64,000 nt of DNA from the NCBI GenBank assembly GCA_027475525.1, contig JAMWFC010000117.1:1164183-1228182 (forward strand), read 5' to 3'. Source of the stretch: Macrolepiota albuminosa (Eukaryota; Basidiomycota; Agaricomycetes; Agaricales; Agaricaceae). Position 1 is the first letter of the stretch. Each line of letters begins with the position of its first letter. This document shows positions 48,347 to 60,900 of the stretch, piece by piece. The notes beneath the pieces were generated by a model. The model was not told where the DNA came from and searched no databases. It saw nothing but the letters and a program-made list of their open reading frames with translations. Position numbers and translations under genes: made by a program.

Positions 48347-49689
48347 ATGTCGCTTCGACGACTGGCGCAAGCTAACAACGCCGCTGCCAGTACAGGTTCA
48401 CCACGAAATGCGGAGCCAAGCTCGACCAGCAACTCTCCTCGGCCACAGTCCACGACCCTGCCTTCCACCCCGCGAAATCGGGCTTCTATCGGCACCTACC
48501 GCTCTCCAGCAGCGACTCCTTCCATCTCGTCGTCTATTCCATTTGATTGGGACGCGGCTCGCTCGCGTAAGCCACCTCCATACGGAACACCGCTTCAAAA
48601 CAAAGTCCGGCAAAGTACTGGTGTCGGTACTCCTGTGAAGCGCGTCATTCGCAAGAAAGGCTTCATTGAAAGGTGATCTGTGATTTCTCATCTTGTATGT
48701 GTGGATGATTGACGCATGCGTATCAGAATCACGTCGATCCCGTCGCGAGTTGCCTTTGAGATTTCTATATTCCCGCACAATATACCGCTCCCGGAGGCAG
48801 CAACGTCCGGTCGACTTGCTGGTGGCGTTCTTCACTTTATACATTTTTGCGTCCGCGTCAGTCAATCACGTAAAGTGCCAGATTCGGATCTGGGATGGGA
48901 AGACATGTATCACGAGGGCGAGGGAACCGCTTGGTTCGACTGGGTGCGAACGGTTGGTGTTTGTTGAACTGCGAACTAACAGGCTCAAAACAGACAACAC
49001 CAGTGACGGTACTCTTGTTGGCAGGGGCACTTCTGAATGCAGTATATCTATTTACACGGATAAGGATGTATCGACTGCATCAACGATCGGACCTGGTGTC
49101 ATCGCCCAATGCACGATTTGTGTCCGCACAACTGGACTTTGAACCACTCGAAGTACCATCACTGGGTTCGCGTCTTCGAAGTGGAATATGGTGCTGGTTT
49201 TCGTACTCCTGGCGATGGCTGCTGGGGATGCAGGTGCCGACAAGGGTAGGACAAATCGGTGGAAAGACAGCACGTGTGCAGCAACTAGAGGTGTGGGCAC
49301 CGGGACACTTTGAGATGGTACTGTTCACTATATACTCGCCTGCACATGGGATTCTTTGGATGGCGACGGGTACGACTAACTGGATAGCAATGGTGGTGGT
49401 CATGGGATTGGTGTGGGCGCAGGTAAGTTGGACACGAAATGGAAAAGGATGATGCTGAAGGGGCTGCAGCTAAACGCGATGGTGTACTGGTACTCTGGAC
49501 TGCTGAAGGACAAGGAGATCATTGCAGCCGAGGTTTTGAATGAATACAACCAAGGGGTAGGTGGAACAAGCGCTTGGTTGATGCACTGCTGAGTTGTTTG
49601 AACAGTTTGTGTATCCGCGGATAATGCCGATTCGGAGGGATGTAGCGGTGATGACACACGAGTCGGAGATTGTGAATGTGTGGGAATGA
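48347..49689 (+). CDS. Nuclear-rim protein, Nur1-like (DUF2418 type)
   Basis: Start at 48347 (MSLRRLAQANNAAASTGSPR). The amino end is Ser/Pro-rich and disordered, followed by FDWDAARSRKPPPYG and a basic block RVIRKKGFIERITSIPSR. After the first intron come a helical region and a membrane segment (RLAGGVLHFIHFCVRV), then KVPDSDLGWEDMYHEGEGTA, a second membrane segment (TTPVTVLLLAGALLNAVYLF), a hydrophobic stretch FEMVLFTIYSPAHGILWMAT with another membrane helix (WIAMVVVMGLVWAQ), and the end LNEYNQGFVYPRIMPIRRDV. This order resembles fungal Nur1 proteins, which sit in the inner nuclear membrane and tether rDNA and silent chromatin. The match is from memory of the family's architecture, so confidence is moderate. 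Stop at 49687-49689. Confidence 0.6.
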
Positions 49690-49726
49690 GACAAAAAGTA
49701 GCACAGCCACGAGAGTATGTTGAGAT

Positions 49727-51471
49727 ATGAAAATCAACACTCGCTGCCTGGTGTGTGGCTAGCGTGACTAAGGAACATTAATGCAACGTTGACGCATTTC
49801 AGGGTTTTGATCCTGATGGCACCCCGCGCCGCATTGGCTGCTTTAGGAAACAACTCTGTAGGTTCACTCACCCTGACGATCCAGGTTGGCCCACCGCCGC
49901 CCCTCCCAAACGCAATCGCCGCCGCTCCCCCTCCCCGCCCCCATCGCCTAGATCTGCAACTACAATGCAATCCCTCCCCCCTTTGCCCACCCCTCCTATT
50001 GCCCTTACGAGAAATCCTGCTTCCCAAAAAACCCAGGAGCAACTCCGTGCCCTCTGGGAGGAGAGAATAAAGCAAGCACCCTTTTTCTTGCCTTTGATCT
50101 TCTCTTAACATCCCTCCAGAATCCTTGCCGAATGTACCAGCCTTCGTCGTCAGTTTACAAAAGTCGAAGACGACATCGCAAGCACGCGTGTCTTGATCGA
50201 TTCATTCCAATACTCTACTTTTCCGGAAGAATCAAAGTCGCGCATCAATGACGAATTGGCACAACTTGAGCGTCAGCGTGATGAGATTAAAAAGCGACGC
50301 GACGACGTCATCACCCAGCTCGTCAAGGCCAATTCTTGGCCTGCCACCCCACTCACCGACGCAGAAAACAAAGAACTCGAAAAGTACTACGAGATCAGAA
50401 AGTCCGTCGCTCAGCTCCAGGAACAGGTAGAATCCGTCAACGCCATCTTCCTCAAACTTCGCGACGACAAAGAGTCAGATCACGATGCTATGGATGTCGA
50501 CGCCCAGGATGGGGCCTCTTCTCGCCCTCTAAAACGCCGTCGTGGTGATGACTCTGACGCAGTCCCAGCAAATGAGCCGGGTCCGACAAAGGAGCAACTC
50601 GAGGAAATGAAGGGCAGAATCGCCGAGACTCTGACGCAGTCCCAGCAAATGAGCCGGGTCCGACAAAGGAGCAACTCGAGGAAATGAAGGGCAGAATCGC
50701 CGAGCTGGAAAATACTTTTGTCTCGTACTCCAATGACTTGATTGTGCAAGATGAGGTCATGCAGCAGCGGATTGAGTAGAAGTTGAGTCCCAATTGGACA
50801 AGGCGCCCCCAGGAAATGATGTATATGAAGCGGTCTCCGCTGACATTAAACAAACTGGCGAAGAAGTTGGTGCAGTGGTAGATGAGTTGGCCCAGTTGAT
50901 GTTACAAGCAAACGATCAAAAGAAGAATTTGGAAGCCGTTAGAGCAAGCATTGCAACGTCACGAGCTCAGTTTCAGGAGGTATGTACAATCATGCTGACA
51001 CGAGGTACCGTTAATGTCCGGTTGTGTAGATGCAAATCAAGTTTCATCAGCTGGAAGAGGAACGCCAGAATGATCGAAAAACAATCGCAGCGCTCGAGGA
51101 GTGTAGATGCAAATCAAGTTTCATCAGCTGGAAGAGGAACGCCAGAATGATCGAAAAACAATCGCAGCGCTCGAGGAGCAGTGAAGACTTACACTGAAGA
51201 TTCACCGCAGCCTGCTATGCCCGGCCTCACACACGACCAGATCATTCATCTCATGGATGAGCCGCTGTTGGATATCGTGCGAGCTCATATTCGGCCCCTG
51301 CTTGAGCAGTTGCGCAATAAGGTTCAAGAGATGCTCAGCACGCAGAACTCGGAGATGTACAAAGTATTGTGGGGAAAGCTTTCGCTTACCCTGCGGATGG
51401 TCGAAACGATCTCAAAGCGTCTCGAACGTATTGATCAAGGCTCGGCTTCAGCAGCACCGAATGTAGTCTAA
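49727..51471 (+). CDS. CCCH zinc-finger-like protein with long coiled coil
   Basis: A likely first exon 49727-49750 (MKINTRCL) splices over a 52-bp intron to GFDPDGTPRRIGCFRKQLCR and FTHPDD, giving C-X14-C-X5-C-X3-H, close to a CCCH RNA-binding finger but with a long first loop. A proline/arginine-rich linker follows (KRNRRRSPSPPPSPRS), then a GC-AG intron (50072-50119) and a long heptad region: ERQRDEIKKRRDDVITQLVK, RKSVAQLQEQVESVNAIFLK, KEQLEEMKGRIAELENTF, VRASIATSRAQFQEMQIKFH. The C-terminal part is helical (LMDEPLLDIVRAHIRPLLEQ). Two 77-bp joins fall in the coiled coil (50550, 51024), each followed by one missing base. The start is the least certain part, only 38 bp after the previous stop. 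Function unknown; an RNA-linked nuclear role is a guess. Confidence 0.68.
50550..50703. repeat. Exact 77-bp tandem duplication (copies 50550-50626, 50627-50703)
   Basis: Perfect direct repeat in the coiled-coil gene over SDAVPANEPGPTKEQLEEMK. The frame runs on correctly for 23 codons after copy two, then needs one inserted base at or before 50775 to reach EVESQLDKAPPGND instead of a stop. Confidence 0.97.
51024..51177. repeat. Exact 77-bp tandem duplication (copies 51024-51100, 51101-51177)
   Basis: Perfect direct repeat spanning an intron end and MQIKFHQLEEERQNDRKTIA. One base added right after copy two reads ...LEEAVKTYTEDSPQPAMPGL; without it the frame stops at once. Confidence 0.97.
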
Positions 51472-51575
51472 TTGTTATTTTCCTGTGTACACTATAATTA
51501 TAATGTATGATTACCTTTTTTGACCTCGCCGAGAGTCTTTCGCCTTGTGAGAGCTTGGTGATAAAGTTGTTGTCA

Positions 51576-51670
51576 GCCCGTGTAGCTCAGTGGTAGAGCA
51601 TTGTACTTATGGGGTTATCTGGCCGACTTGCGAGATGCAAGGGTCCCGAGTTCGATCCTCGGCGTGGGCA
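51576..51670 (+). tRNA. tRNA-Ile(UAU) with intron
   Basis: Cloverleaf is complete. The acceptor stem GCCCGTG (51576-51582) pairs with CGTGGGC (51663-51669), discriminator A at 51670. The D arm is GCTC-AGTGGTA-GAGC, the anticodon stem TTGTA pairs with TGCAA (51601-51605 and 51636-51640), and the T arm is CCGAG-TTCGATC-CTCGG. The anticodon is TAT at 51608-51610. A 23-nt intron (about 51612-51634) follows position 37, the standard place for nuclear tRNA introns; tRNA-Ile(UAU) often carries one in eukaryotes. CCA is not encoded, as expected. Confidence 0.93.
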
Positions 51671-51675
51671 TTTTT
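51671..51675 (+). terminator. RNA polymerase III terminator of the tRNA gene
   Basis: A run of five T residues follows directly after the discriminator base of tRNA-Ile(UAU), then CTTTT. This is the usual Pol III stop signal. Confidence 0.85.
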
Positions 51676-51836
51676 CTTTTGAAGAAGATAAGAAAATATT
51701 GCATCGAATCTTCATTCTATGCGTCTGTTTGGCTTCAAGTTTTTCTTCTTAACCCCTCACAACACCGAACTCTATAGCTAGATGCCTTGATGTAGGTTGG
51801 GATTTACAAATGAAGCACTAATTAGATATGCGTGTA

Positions 51837-53111
51837 TTATATTTGGGGAGACGCCCCCATCTCCTCAGGGGCAAGAGAACTCTCAATCATCACGCCAACG
51901 CCGACCTTGGCAGCATTCTACGGTGCCAATGTCAGTTTGTTATCCTCGCGAGGTAAGAAGCCGAGTACGCACCTTGAAGTGGTCAATCTCACCTGACACC
52001 AAGAACGCGAAGGCGGGTGCGAATCGTTGTTCCAGCAGCGCTGAAACTTTTCCTGTCGAGTCAACCTGTGCCCTGAAGGTTGACAACCGAAGGTCATACT
52101 TGGCACCCAATGTTGCCAAAGCGTCTCGCCGGGCAGGGGTGGCTATCAATTGCAGGTCAGCTGCCACTTCGACTTTGTCGCTGAGTTTCTGCCAATATGT
52201 TGCCTGAACTACACCAGCTGCTTGGATTTGGGCCGTAGCAATACAGTTCTTGTCTGTTGAAGTGTATTTTGCAAGGTAAGACGTGGTGAGTTCTGACGTA
52301 TCCGGCGACGGCCGTTGGAAGAGCGTTTCAAATCCGAGAGCGATGTTTTTCGTGAAGGACTGAAGGTAGCTGCCGACAAAGATACCAGTCATGTCTGTTG
52401 GCCAAGGATTAATTGCCTTGGCGTTTAGACTAAAGTCCTGGCCCTGGTATTCGTGCTCCATTTGAATCATGTTCTGGCTCGCTTGCGAAGAGAACTTTGA
52501 AAGTTGTACACGTCATACAGCGGACAGCTAACATGGCAGTTAAAATTCACTCGTACCTGCGCCTGCATTTTGCTAACGTTCTTTTCTGACCATCCTTGGT
52601 TGTATCGAGCATTGACGTTGCCTTCATGATCAACACCTCCCTGGAGGAAAACCTATGAACCGTTTTGTTTAAAGACCCGCCGACGATCAAAAACTTGATG
52701 CAAGCATACGTGGTGATTTGCAAATACTGCGCCAAAGTTATATGAAGATGGTAACGTTTGTGAACCCAAAGCAAAAGAGTGCGTGACCTGGAACAGAGGG
52801 TTCACAGATAAACTCTTCGTCAAGTCGGCACGAGCACCGTCGAACATATAATTAGTCAAATGGGTGGCTATGATGCAGAAGATTCATAAATCTACGATTC
52901 CGTAGTCCAGTCGCGGTGACGTACCTTTCACCTCCTTCTGGAGGTTTTCGACTGTGCCAGGATGTGGCAGACCCAAGTCCGTTCGCCACTGGTTGAAGCG
53001 GTCGAACGCATCGGTGAAGGGAGATATAGGATTGAAGTAGGAAGACTTGGAAGGAAGAGAAGGAGTAAAAGGGATGTCCCCTCCTTTCTCGGAATGTGGA
53101 GCGGACTCCAT
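51837..53111 (-). CDS. TOM40: Mitochondrial outer-membrane import channel Tom40
   Basis: Beta-barrel pore of the TOM complex through which nearly all mitochondrial preproteins pass. Start at 53111 ([15 protein letters not shown]), then a soluble leader with the conserved [20 protein letters not shown] and [17 protein letters not shown]. Barrel strands follow: [120 protein letters not shown] and [20 protein letters not shown]. The last exon is [20 protein letters not shown], stop at 51837-51839. An upstream in-frame extension through a preceding exon is possible but not needed. Complete. Confidence 0.95.
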
Positions 53112-53837
53112 GACCGAATAACCTGAAATTTGTTGTGATTGTTGGCACTCCAAAGAAAAAGTCTTTGCCAAATAGATCCAAGCAGCGCTGTTGCCTTGCA
53201 CGTGACTCAACCGAAGTAGGGTTGACCTCTTTGCGTCCGCGTCATTATTTATTCGGTTTGACCGTCTTAAGCTTTACAAATTACTTAGTTCTTCTACGAA
53301 TTTTCATGATGAACCGGATACAACGGGTAACATGATTACCACCACTCCACCACATGGTTCTTCTGGAACCAATTTGGTGGGATCCAAACTCCATGTGTTG
53401 CGTGCTCGTCGTGTATCAATGGCGGCAGTAGATAAACCCATGGTCTCGAGTATCGGCAATTGTCTTATCATGGTTATGGACCTTGGATTTTGATCGAAAC
53501 GCTCCACCGGGAACATTATGGTTATTCTTCTCTGTGCATCATCGCCTCCTGCGACAGAACACAGGGAAGATACAAGTCCTAGTACGAATCCAGCAACACA
53601 GCAAGGGATGCTGGCAGTGATGCTTCTCTAATCTTGTGCTGTCCCTTATTTCGTTGCAATTGTTGCCAAACGTTTCTATTCCCATCGAGTCTCCGAGGTT
53701 CGCACTCCAATGTGGCTATATTAAGACTGACTTAACTTTTAGCCCATATTCCCAGCTGCGGAAACTATATATAAACTCCCTTATGAAGTATTTCCCTTCA
53801 TTCACGCTGTCCTTCACACCTGCAAGGCCTTATGCTC
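53112..53837. other. Intergenic region Tom40 / KTR copy 1, with one doubtful small ORF
   Basis: A 726-bp spacer between divergent genes. On the minus strand, 53304 to about 53625 holds an open frame with a hydrophobic, signal-like start (CCVAGFVLGLVSSLCSVAGG) followed by RFDQNPRSITMIRQLPILET. A stop precedes it and there is no ATG before the hydrophobic part, so it would need an unseen first exon. It could be a small secreted protein or a relic. Nothing else is seen. Confidence 0.35.
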
Positions 53838-55614
53838 ATGCCTAGACGATTCATTGCCTTCGTCCTGTTAATAGTGGTAAGATATTATCCCTTAGTTTCT
53901 GGTGTGACCTCACTATGAAACGTCTTAGTTAAGTTTCCACTTTTTCCTGGGACTCGTTATCGATGACTACGAGATGTTCACCGCCCAAATACTTGAACGT
54001 ATTCGTTCCCCTCCACGGCTCTTACAAGTTGATACTCCCTTGAACACATCGCATACGCTACAAGTTTACGTAAACCCTGCTCGAAATAGCACCAACTTCA
54101 CCTATCAGCGTCGAGCCAATGCGACCTTTGTCTTGCTCTGCAGGAACAATGAAGTACAGGGTGTGGTATCAAGCATACAACAAGTGGAAGATAGATTCAA
54201 TAGGAATTTTAACTATCCTTGGGTACTACTCAATGACGAACCATTTACGGACGAATTCAAGAAGTGAAATCTTTTCTCGCTGATGATCCTCACTTATTAG
54301 TCAATAGACGGGTTTCTGTTCTCACGGATGCGCCCATTTCATTTGGATTGATCCCCAATGAGCATTGGTTTCAGCCGGACTGGATAGACGAAGATAAAGC
54401 TAGAGCAGGGAGAACAAAGTTGATGTGGCAAGGTATCATCTACGCCAGTAGGTCGCCACATCCAAAAAAGAGATTGTTTTTACTAAGTATCCTGGGTATG
54501 TGATAGGCAGTGTACCGTTCGTTTCCCTAATTTACCGGCTGAGAATAATCTAACATACTGTGTAGGTACCGCAATATGTGTCGCTTCAATTCTGGCGTGC
54601 GTGTGTTCTATTTTCATCCTGCGTTGCGGCTCACATACCTTTTTAAGTTCTTCTTCCAACACGAGCTCTTACAACCCTACCGCTATTATTGGAGGTTAGT
54701 CTTTTTTTGTCTTAAACCGACCCTTCGCTGGAGACAAGTTCGTAGGGTTGAGTATGTGTAGTTACGTCTCCTCTAACGATATTTGAACTGGTGCTGCGTC
54801 AGGCCTGATGTCAAATTCTTTTGCGACGTCACTTATGATCCCTTCCTCTACTTGGAGGACAACAACAAAATTTACGGTATGCTGTCAGACACGCAGGCTT
54901 CTTATCCTTGATAAATGGTCTTTAGGTTTTACAATCTCTCTGTTCGAGTGGGAAGCCACTATACCTAGTCTTTGGTCTACGGTTAAAGGTGGAACTTTTC
55001 TTGTAATAACGGGTATAGAATTGTTCACAACGCTCTTTCATTCGTCAGAATTTCTATCGCTACATCCTGAATATGTAGCTCAGGAAAATTCAATGGCTTT
55101 CCTTTCTGATGATGGTGGCGAAGGCTATAACTTGTGCCATTGTAAGCAGATCCCATCAAATTGATTCTCAAGTTGTGGTTTCGTGACAAGACAGATTGGA
55201 GTAATTTTGAGATTGCCGACATGGATTTCTGGCGAGGTGAAGCCTACCAAGCATTCTTCAGATATCTTGAAGCAACGGGGGGTTTTTACTATGAGGTCCG
55301 TAGAGAGGAACATGTGGAGTTTTAGTTGCTAAAGGCTCTATTCGTAGCGTTGGGGCGATGCACCAATTCACAGTATAGCGGCATCACTATTTGCGAACAA
55401 AAGCAACGTCCACTTTTTCCGAGACATCGGTTATCGACACAATCCTTTCCAACATTGCCCACAAGGAGACGACTGGACTCGAGGACGGTGCTCCTGTGAT
55501 CCCAAGGACAATTTCGGTGAGTCTTGGAGATGCTGAAGCCCGACTTTGTACTCATCTGGTTTAGACTATGCCCAAAACTCGTGTATCAAAAAATACGAAG
55601 ATCTCTTTGTTTAA
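53838..55614 (+). CDS. Alpha-1,2-mannosyltransferase, KRE2/MNT1 family (GT15), copy 1
   Basis: Golgi type II membrane enzyme that adds mannose to O- and N-linked glycans of wall proteins. Start at 53838 with a short cytosolic tail and signal anchor ([13 protein letters not shown], then [10 protein letters not shown] after an intron). The lumenal domain shows [90 protein letters not shown] and [19 protein letters not shown]. The family's catalytic region appears as [20 protein letters not shown] (the first residue is usually Phe), then [20 protein letters not shown] and [20 protein letters not shown] with conserved cysteines. Stop at 55612-55614. The next gene is a tandem paralogue. Confidence 0.92.
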
Positions 55615-55828
55615 TGTTAGATAGCTGTTCGAAATAAATGTTGCAGTCAAATCATTCATCGGCCATGATAAGCCGTCAATCATGCAACCCTACATTCTGA
55701 TCGAGATCAACACGTGATGATGTGGGCTGTTGTCTTTATGTCACGAATTTGGAGCGTTGCCACTGCGCTTTCATCGAGTACTTTTCTTTTACCCTGCCTC
55801 TGTTGAACAGATTTGCTTTTCTTCTGAG

Positions 55829-57747
55829 ATGAATGCACAAATGCGTTATGTGCTCCTTGTGTTGGCCGTTATTGTACGTCCTTACGTGCGTCTTGCAGGA
55901 CAGGTCTTCTATAAGCCACCGTTTAGATTAGTCTGCACTACATATTTAGCTTTTCCAACGAAAAGTACGGCCACGCAACGTCATTTTCGAACATCAAGGA
56001 TAAAATAACTGGCTCCTCTGGCAAGCCACCATACATGGATCCTATCCCTGAGGAATACTATATTAAGACGAATAAGACTCAGCCACCAGCCCGAAAGGCC
56101 AATGCTGTTTTCGTTCTACTTGGTGCGCTGTCTGTAGATACCCAGGGATTGTTTATAACACCTTGACCTTAGCGCGCAACTCTGACTTGAACGGGGTTGT
56201 CAGCAGCATGAAACAGATGGAAGACAGGTTTAACAAAAAGTTTCAGTATCCTTACGTCTTTCTCAACGACCAACCATTTGAAGAGAGTTTCAAGAAGTAA
56301 TCTACGGTCGAATGTCCCCTAGAAGTTGCTTCTGACGCTTTACTCAGACGTGTTTCAAAACTGACTGATGCTAAAGTCGAATTCGGTCTCATACCACGAG
56401 AGCATTGGGTTCAACCAGATTCTATTGATGAGGCAAAAGCATCTGCAGCTCGGGAAGGCATGGTGAAGAATAACGTCATATACGGAGGTAAGTTTCTGTC
56501 TATCCTCATTTATCGGTCTAAATTGGGATTTAGGAAGTGTTCCGTGAGTCTATCTAGCATTCATACGAAGCCAGCCCTTTGACCTGAAAATAGTTACCGC
56601 AACATGTGTCGTTTCAATTCCGGAGTAAGTGGTAATTCGCAATTTTCTATCACCGATGTTGATGCGGAAGTAGTTTTTCTACAAACACGAGCTTCTCAAA
56701 CCCTACAAGTATTACTGGAGGTATAGACTCATATTCTTCTTTTGACAATTTAGTGACGAATTGATTTCCATCTTAAGAGTAGAGTAAGTCGTAACCTCAA
56801 AGTGATCTACGTACATCTCCAATTCCTTTAGACCTGATGTCAAGTTCTTCTGTGACCTCGACTACGATCCATTTTTGCTCATGCAGGACCAGAATAAAGT
56901 CTATGGTTCGCAATTCTCTCTGGTTTCATCGCAATTTCACTGAAGCGATCTAGGCTTTACGGTCTCGCTCTATGAGTATGAAGCCACAATTCCCACACTT
57001 TGGGATGCTACTAAAGGCACGTCGTTCCTGATTTCATCTGTTCAGACTTGAGGTATCTAACCTTTTCTCTCCTCCTAGAGTTCATGGACAAGAACGCCGA
57101 CTTGATACCCACTGGTAATGCCATGTCCTTCCTTTCGGATGACGGGGGCATAACCTATAACCGCTGCCATTGTATAATGTTTTACTCTTTTCAAATGCGA
57201 ATCAATCCTGAAGTCATTTCTAGTCTGGAGTAACTTCGAAATTGCCGACCTTGATCTTTGGCGAAGTGAAGCCTATAACAAATTTTTCGATTTTTTGGAT
57301 GAGAAGGGTGGTTTTTACTACGAAGTAGGTGGCTTGGCGACTGCCTTGAAGCATTTGTTCTTACGTTCTTTCAAAGCGATGGGGGGATGCCCCAGTTCAC
57401 AGCATCGGTGCTGCGCTACTTTCTAAGAAAGAGCAAATCGTGAGTCTTCCGACACTTGATTTGACAAAATCTAATCAACGTTTAGCATTTCTTCAATGAC
57501 ATCGGTATTGCCGTTGTAAAGTCACGTTGAGAACGCGTCTTGAGTTGTTTTACAGGCTACCGACATGAACCTTTTCAACATTGTCCTCAAGGGGAAGCGC
57601 ACACACGGGGAAAATGCTGGTGTGACGAGTCGCAAAACTTCGGTGAGTTGTTGTAGTCGACATGTGTCAATTTATCGGGATTGCTCACTTTCGCCAGATT
57701 ACGAATGGTACTCCTGCCTTAAGAGATATGACGAGATGTTCGCCTGA
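55829..57747 (+). CDS. Alpha-1,2-mannosyltransferase, KRE2/MNT1 family (GT15), copy 2
   Basis: Tandem paralogue of the previous gene, same strand, 214 bp downstream. Start at 55829 (MNAQMRYVLLVLAVI, a signal anchor), joined by splicing to ISLHYIFSFSNEKYGHATSF and SGKPPYMDPIPEEYYIKTNK. Lumenal motifs: [150 protein letters not shown] and [20 protein letters not shown]. The catalytic SNFEI stretch is intact. The end CLKRYDEMFA resembles copy 1 ([10 protein letters not shown]). Intron positions match copy 1 in several places, supporting a local duplication. Stop at 57745-57747. Confidence 0.93.
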
Positions 57748-57906
57748 GGCGGTTTATATATTATAATCTATAATATCACACTTGCTCCGTGTGAAGTTCA
57801 CGTGATAGAGCTTCAAAAAATGGTAATATAGCGTCCATGAGAGATTACCACGGGATCTTCCTATTCCATACACATAAGCATGAACCCAAGATAAAACTGA
57901 CAACAA

Positions 57907-60900
57907 TTAGAGAATTGACTGAGAATAATATTGAAACTGAACAATATATTAATTCAGTGGACATGGTACGAGAAATAATTATACGAACCGAATCATATAA
58001 TCTCGTCCAATGAGATCCCAATGAGGTGTCGATCAGTTTGTCCAAATGACTACCGACCAGGGAATGCGTCAAGACCGGTTGAAAACGCTCCCGAAGCTGA
58101 ACGGAAGTCTGTTCTCCAAAAGCAGCGAAACAAGGAAGCGTGGAATCTGTTCACAAGCGTTTAGTTATAGAAGATAACGGCTCTGCTTATCCCCTTTGAA
58201 CCAACCTTTCTGCATAAGTTCAACCAAGGCTAAGTATAAAGTTGAATACACATGAAGTGTACGAGCAAAAAAAGGAGACAAACTTATGATCCTATCACAA
58301 TGTTTGCGAACAGCTTCAAAACCTTCTTTGAACAGCCGCCTGAATTCGAGGTAAGCAGCACCGGTGATACCTCCAAGCACTTCGATGTATTCAAATGGTA
58401 ATTTGAATGGTGCTGCTTCAAATCCTATGTTTCCCGGTGTATTACTGAGGATGAAGCCGAAATCAATATGTATCAGGTGGCCCTCACGATCCAACAGGAT
58501 GTTGCCATTGTGTCGATCTTTGACCTGTAAGATATAGGTCACTACCGAATAGCCTTGAAATAACGACGTGAGAAGCGTTCAGCGAGGTATCAGAAATATC
58601 CTACCTGCCAAAGACTTGGCAAAGTTACGTTGGGCTCTCACGAATTTTGCAGAGGACGGGTCTCCGTATGTCTTGTATGAACTCAAAAAAGTATCCAAAA
58701 ACTAGATAAATCTGTACGCACAGATTTAAAATGATCCAAAAGTGTGACGTGGCCAAGTCTACCCTCTGCGATTCGTCTCGCATACTCCGCCTTCTTTATG
58801 GAGTGTATTGACACAGCGTCAGTGATCGTCTCCACTAGTCCAGATGTCCCTCCGGTTATCACGATGCGGAAACTGAGAACGCTTCAGGTGAGGTGATGCC
58901 GTCAATGAAAAAACATACTATCGGACCCAACATGGGCACTTTTCTTCTTCCCATATCTGTTGGAACTCGTGAATCAGTTGGACAGCAAGCTGCTCTTGGC
59001 GCAAGTCATCTCCTGTCTTAACGATGACAGAGACACAATCCCAGCTAGCTGCACGGTATCTTGATTTATTTCATTGCCGTGAAGACAAAGCACATACCTA
59101 AATGACCATATGGCGAACCGTGACGTATTCTACTCTGGGAAATAACCACTTTCGTGAGTTTCGATTCGACATCAATCTGTAGGATACATACTTTCTTTGC
59201 TACCCAAGACTCGCTGAATACCACCGCTGACGGATCTACCCTGTTGAGTTCGCGCCTTATAATGGTTTCATCTTCCGCCGATTTTGAGCTACCACTGACG
59301 TCGAGACGCATCACATTATCATCCTCCCAGTTTTCTCGCATGCGCTGCATGCGTTGCTCTTCCAGTGCTATCATTTCCTTCATGATCCGATCTTTAATAG
59401 CGGCGGCTTCTGTGTTCTGCAACACTTTCATACGCTGGTCGGACGTAGAGATTGTAGGTGAGAAACTCGACACAGTGGAAGAGTCAGGTCGTTGCTGTGT
59501 GCTCCCAGATGGCTTGGAATGTGACCCATTAGCTTGTTCACGCATTAAGCTAGCATTCAACTGTGCCAGCATGATTGCAGCAGTTCTCATACGTTCGGAG
59601 TAGTCGTCCAGGGACAGTGCTGAAACATCATCGGCTCTGTTTGTAGCGTTCGGTGAGTTTGGACTACTTTCACTGAATGAGTGATGAGAGGACTGTGACG
59701 GAGTCCATGATAGTGAAGGTGTGGTTACATGTGTTGAGAAAGCATCTGTGGTTGGGATTGAAGGAGTTTGTGACGACTGTCTTGACCAGGCAGCCATGTC
59801 GAGCTCTTTGTTTTTAGGTGCAGGAGGTAATACAATGGATTCCGATAAATCTGCCGTATGAGCTCGCAGTGGTGGGTCTGCACCATATACTTGTTCTACT
59901 AGGTCAATTTCTTCGTCATCTGCAACCGCGCTAGGTGAGAGTGCCATCTCAGAAGGTATGAAAGGTATGGAGGATTCCACAAGTGCACCACTGGCACTTG
60001 GTGGTTCAAGCAGAGGACGAGCTGTCCTAATGTTCTGGAAGGGGTTTAACTCGTTTGATTTGCCTTGAGGATTGTTTTCCTGTGTGACGATTTTCCTCAA
60101 CAGTTCTTTATTGGCCCTTTTTGTGGGATGAAAATCAAGATCATCGTTGAGAATCTCGATATATAAGAGATATGGCGCTCGCTCAGCCGAGTTCAAGACG
60201 ACGCTTTCACCAGGAGGTATTCGGACTATCCGATGGTGTGGTTGGCTGTGCTTCTGTCGATTCGGAGAATCAGAAGACGAACACCACATGAGCATACAGA
60301 CCTATGGAACGATGAGCACACTGAATGAGAGATTGTAAGAATATTGGCAGCTTCTAACCTCAGCAGGAAGCTTGTGATTAAGTGCAGTGAGCTCAGCTCG
60401 GAGAGCACTGACCCGAGCTGGTCTTGGAATAACCAAAAGTCTGTTGCAAATGTTTTCGAGACTGAGGATAAATTGGACCTTGCCATAGTATGAGAACTTG
60501 GTTTATGATGGGCTGGTGACTTTCTACTCACTTCAGAACGGCAGTAATGACTCCTCAATAGTTGACACTGAGATTCTGTATCATATGCCTCTAACAGCGC
60601 ATCAGCGCGATTGATGGTAGAAGTACGAGGAGTCGGTCTGGTGGAAGAGATAGAAGGTGTAGAAAGGTAAGGAAGGACAACAGGGTCAACATCATTCTGT
60701 CCCAGGGGATCTTCAGAAGCTGGTGATCGTTGAACGTCTCGTAGATGCAAAGGAAGAGCGGGGACTGTCTGAGCAGGCCCGACCAATCTTCGCACAGCAG
60801 GTTTGGCTGGGTCCCCTAACTGTACAGGGGGGATCATATCTGTATCATCGCTTTCGGGATTGTCGTCGTTATCGCCGTCCTCTTCTGCAGCCTCCTGACG

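Noticed and set aside
50120..51471. Three separate small genes in the coiled-coil region
   Set aside because: The frame changes match two joins with one missing base each; after correction one continuous coiled coil results.
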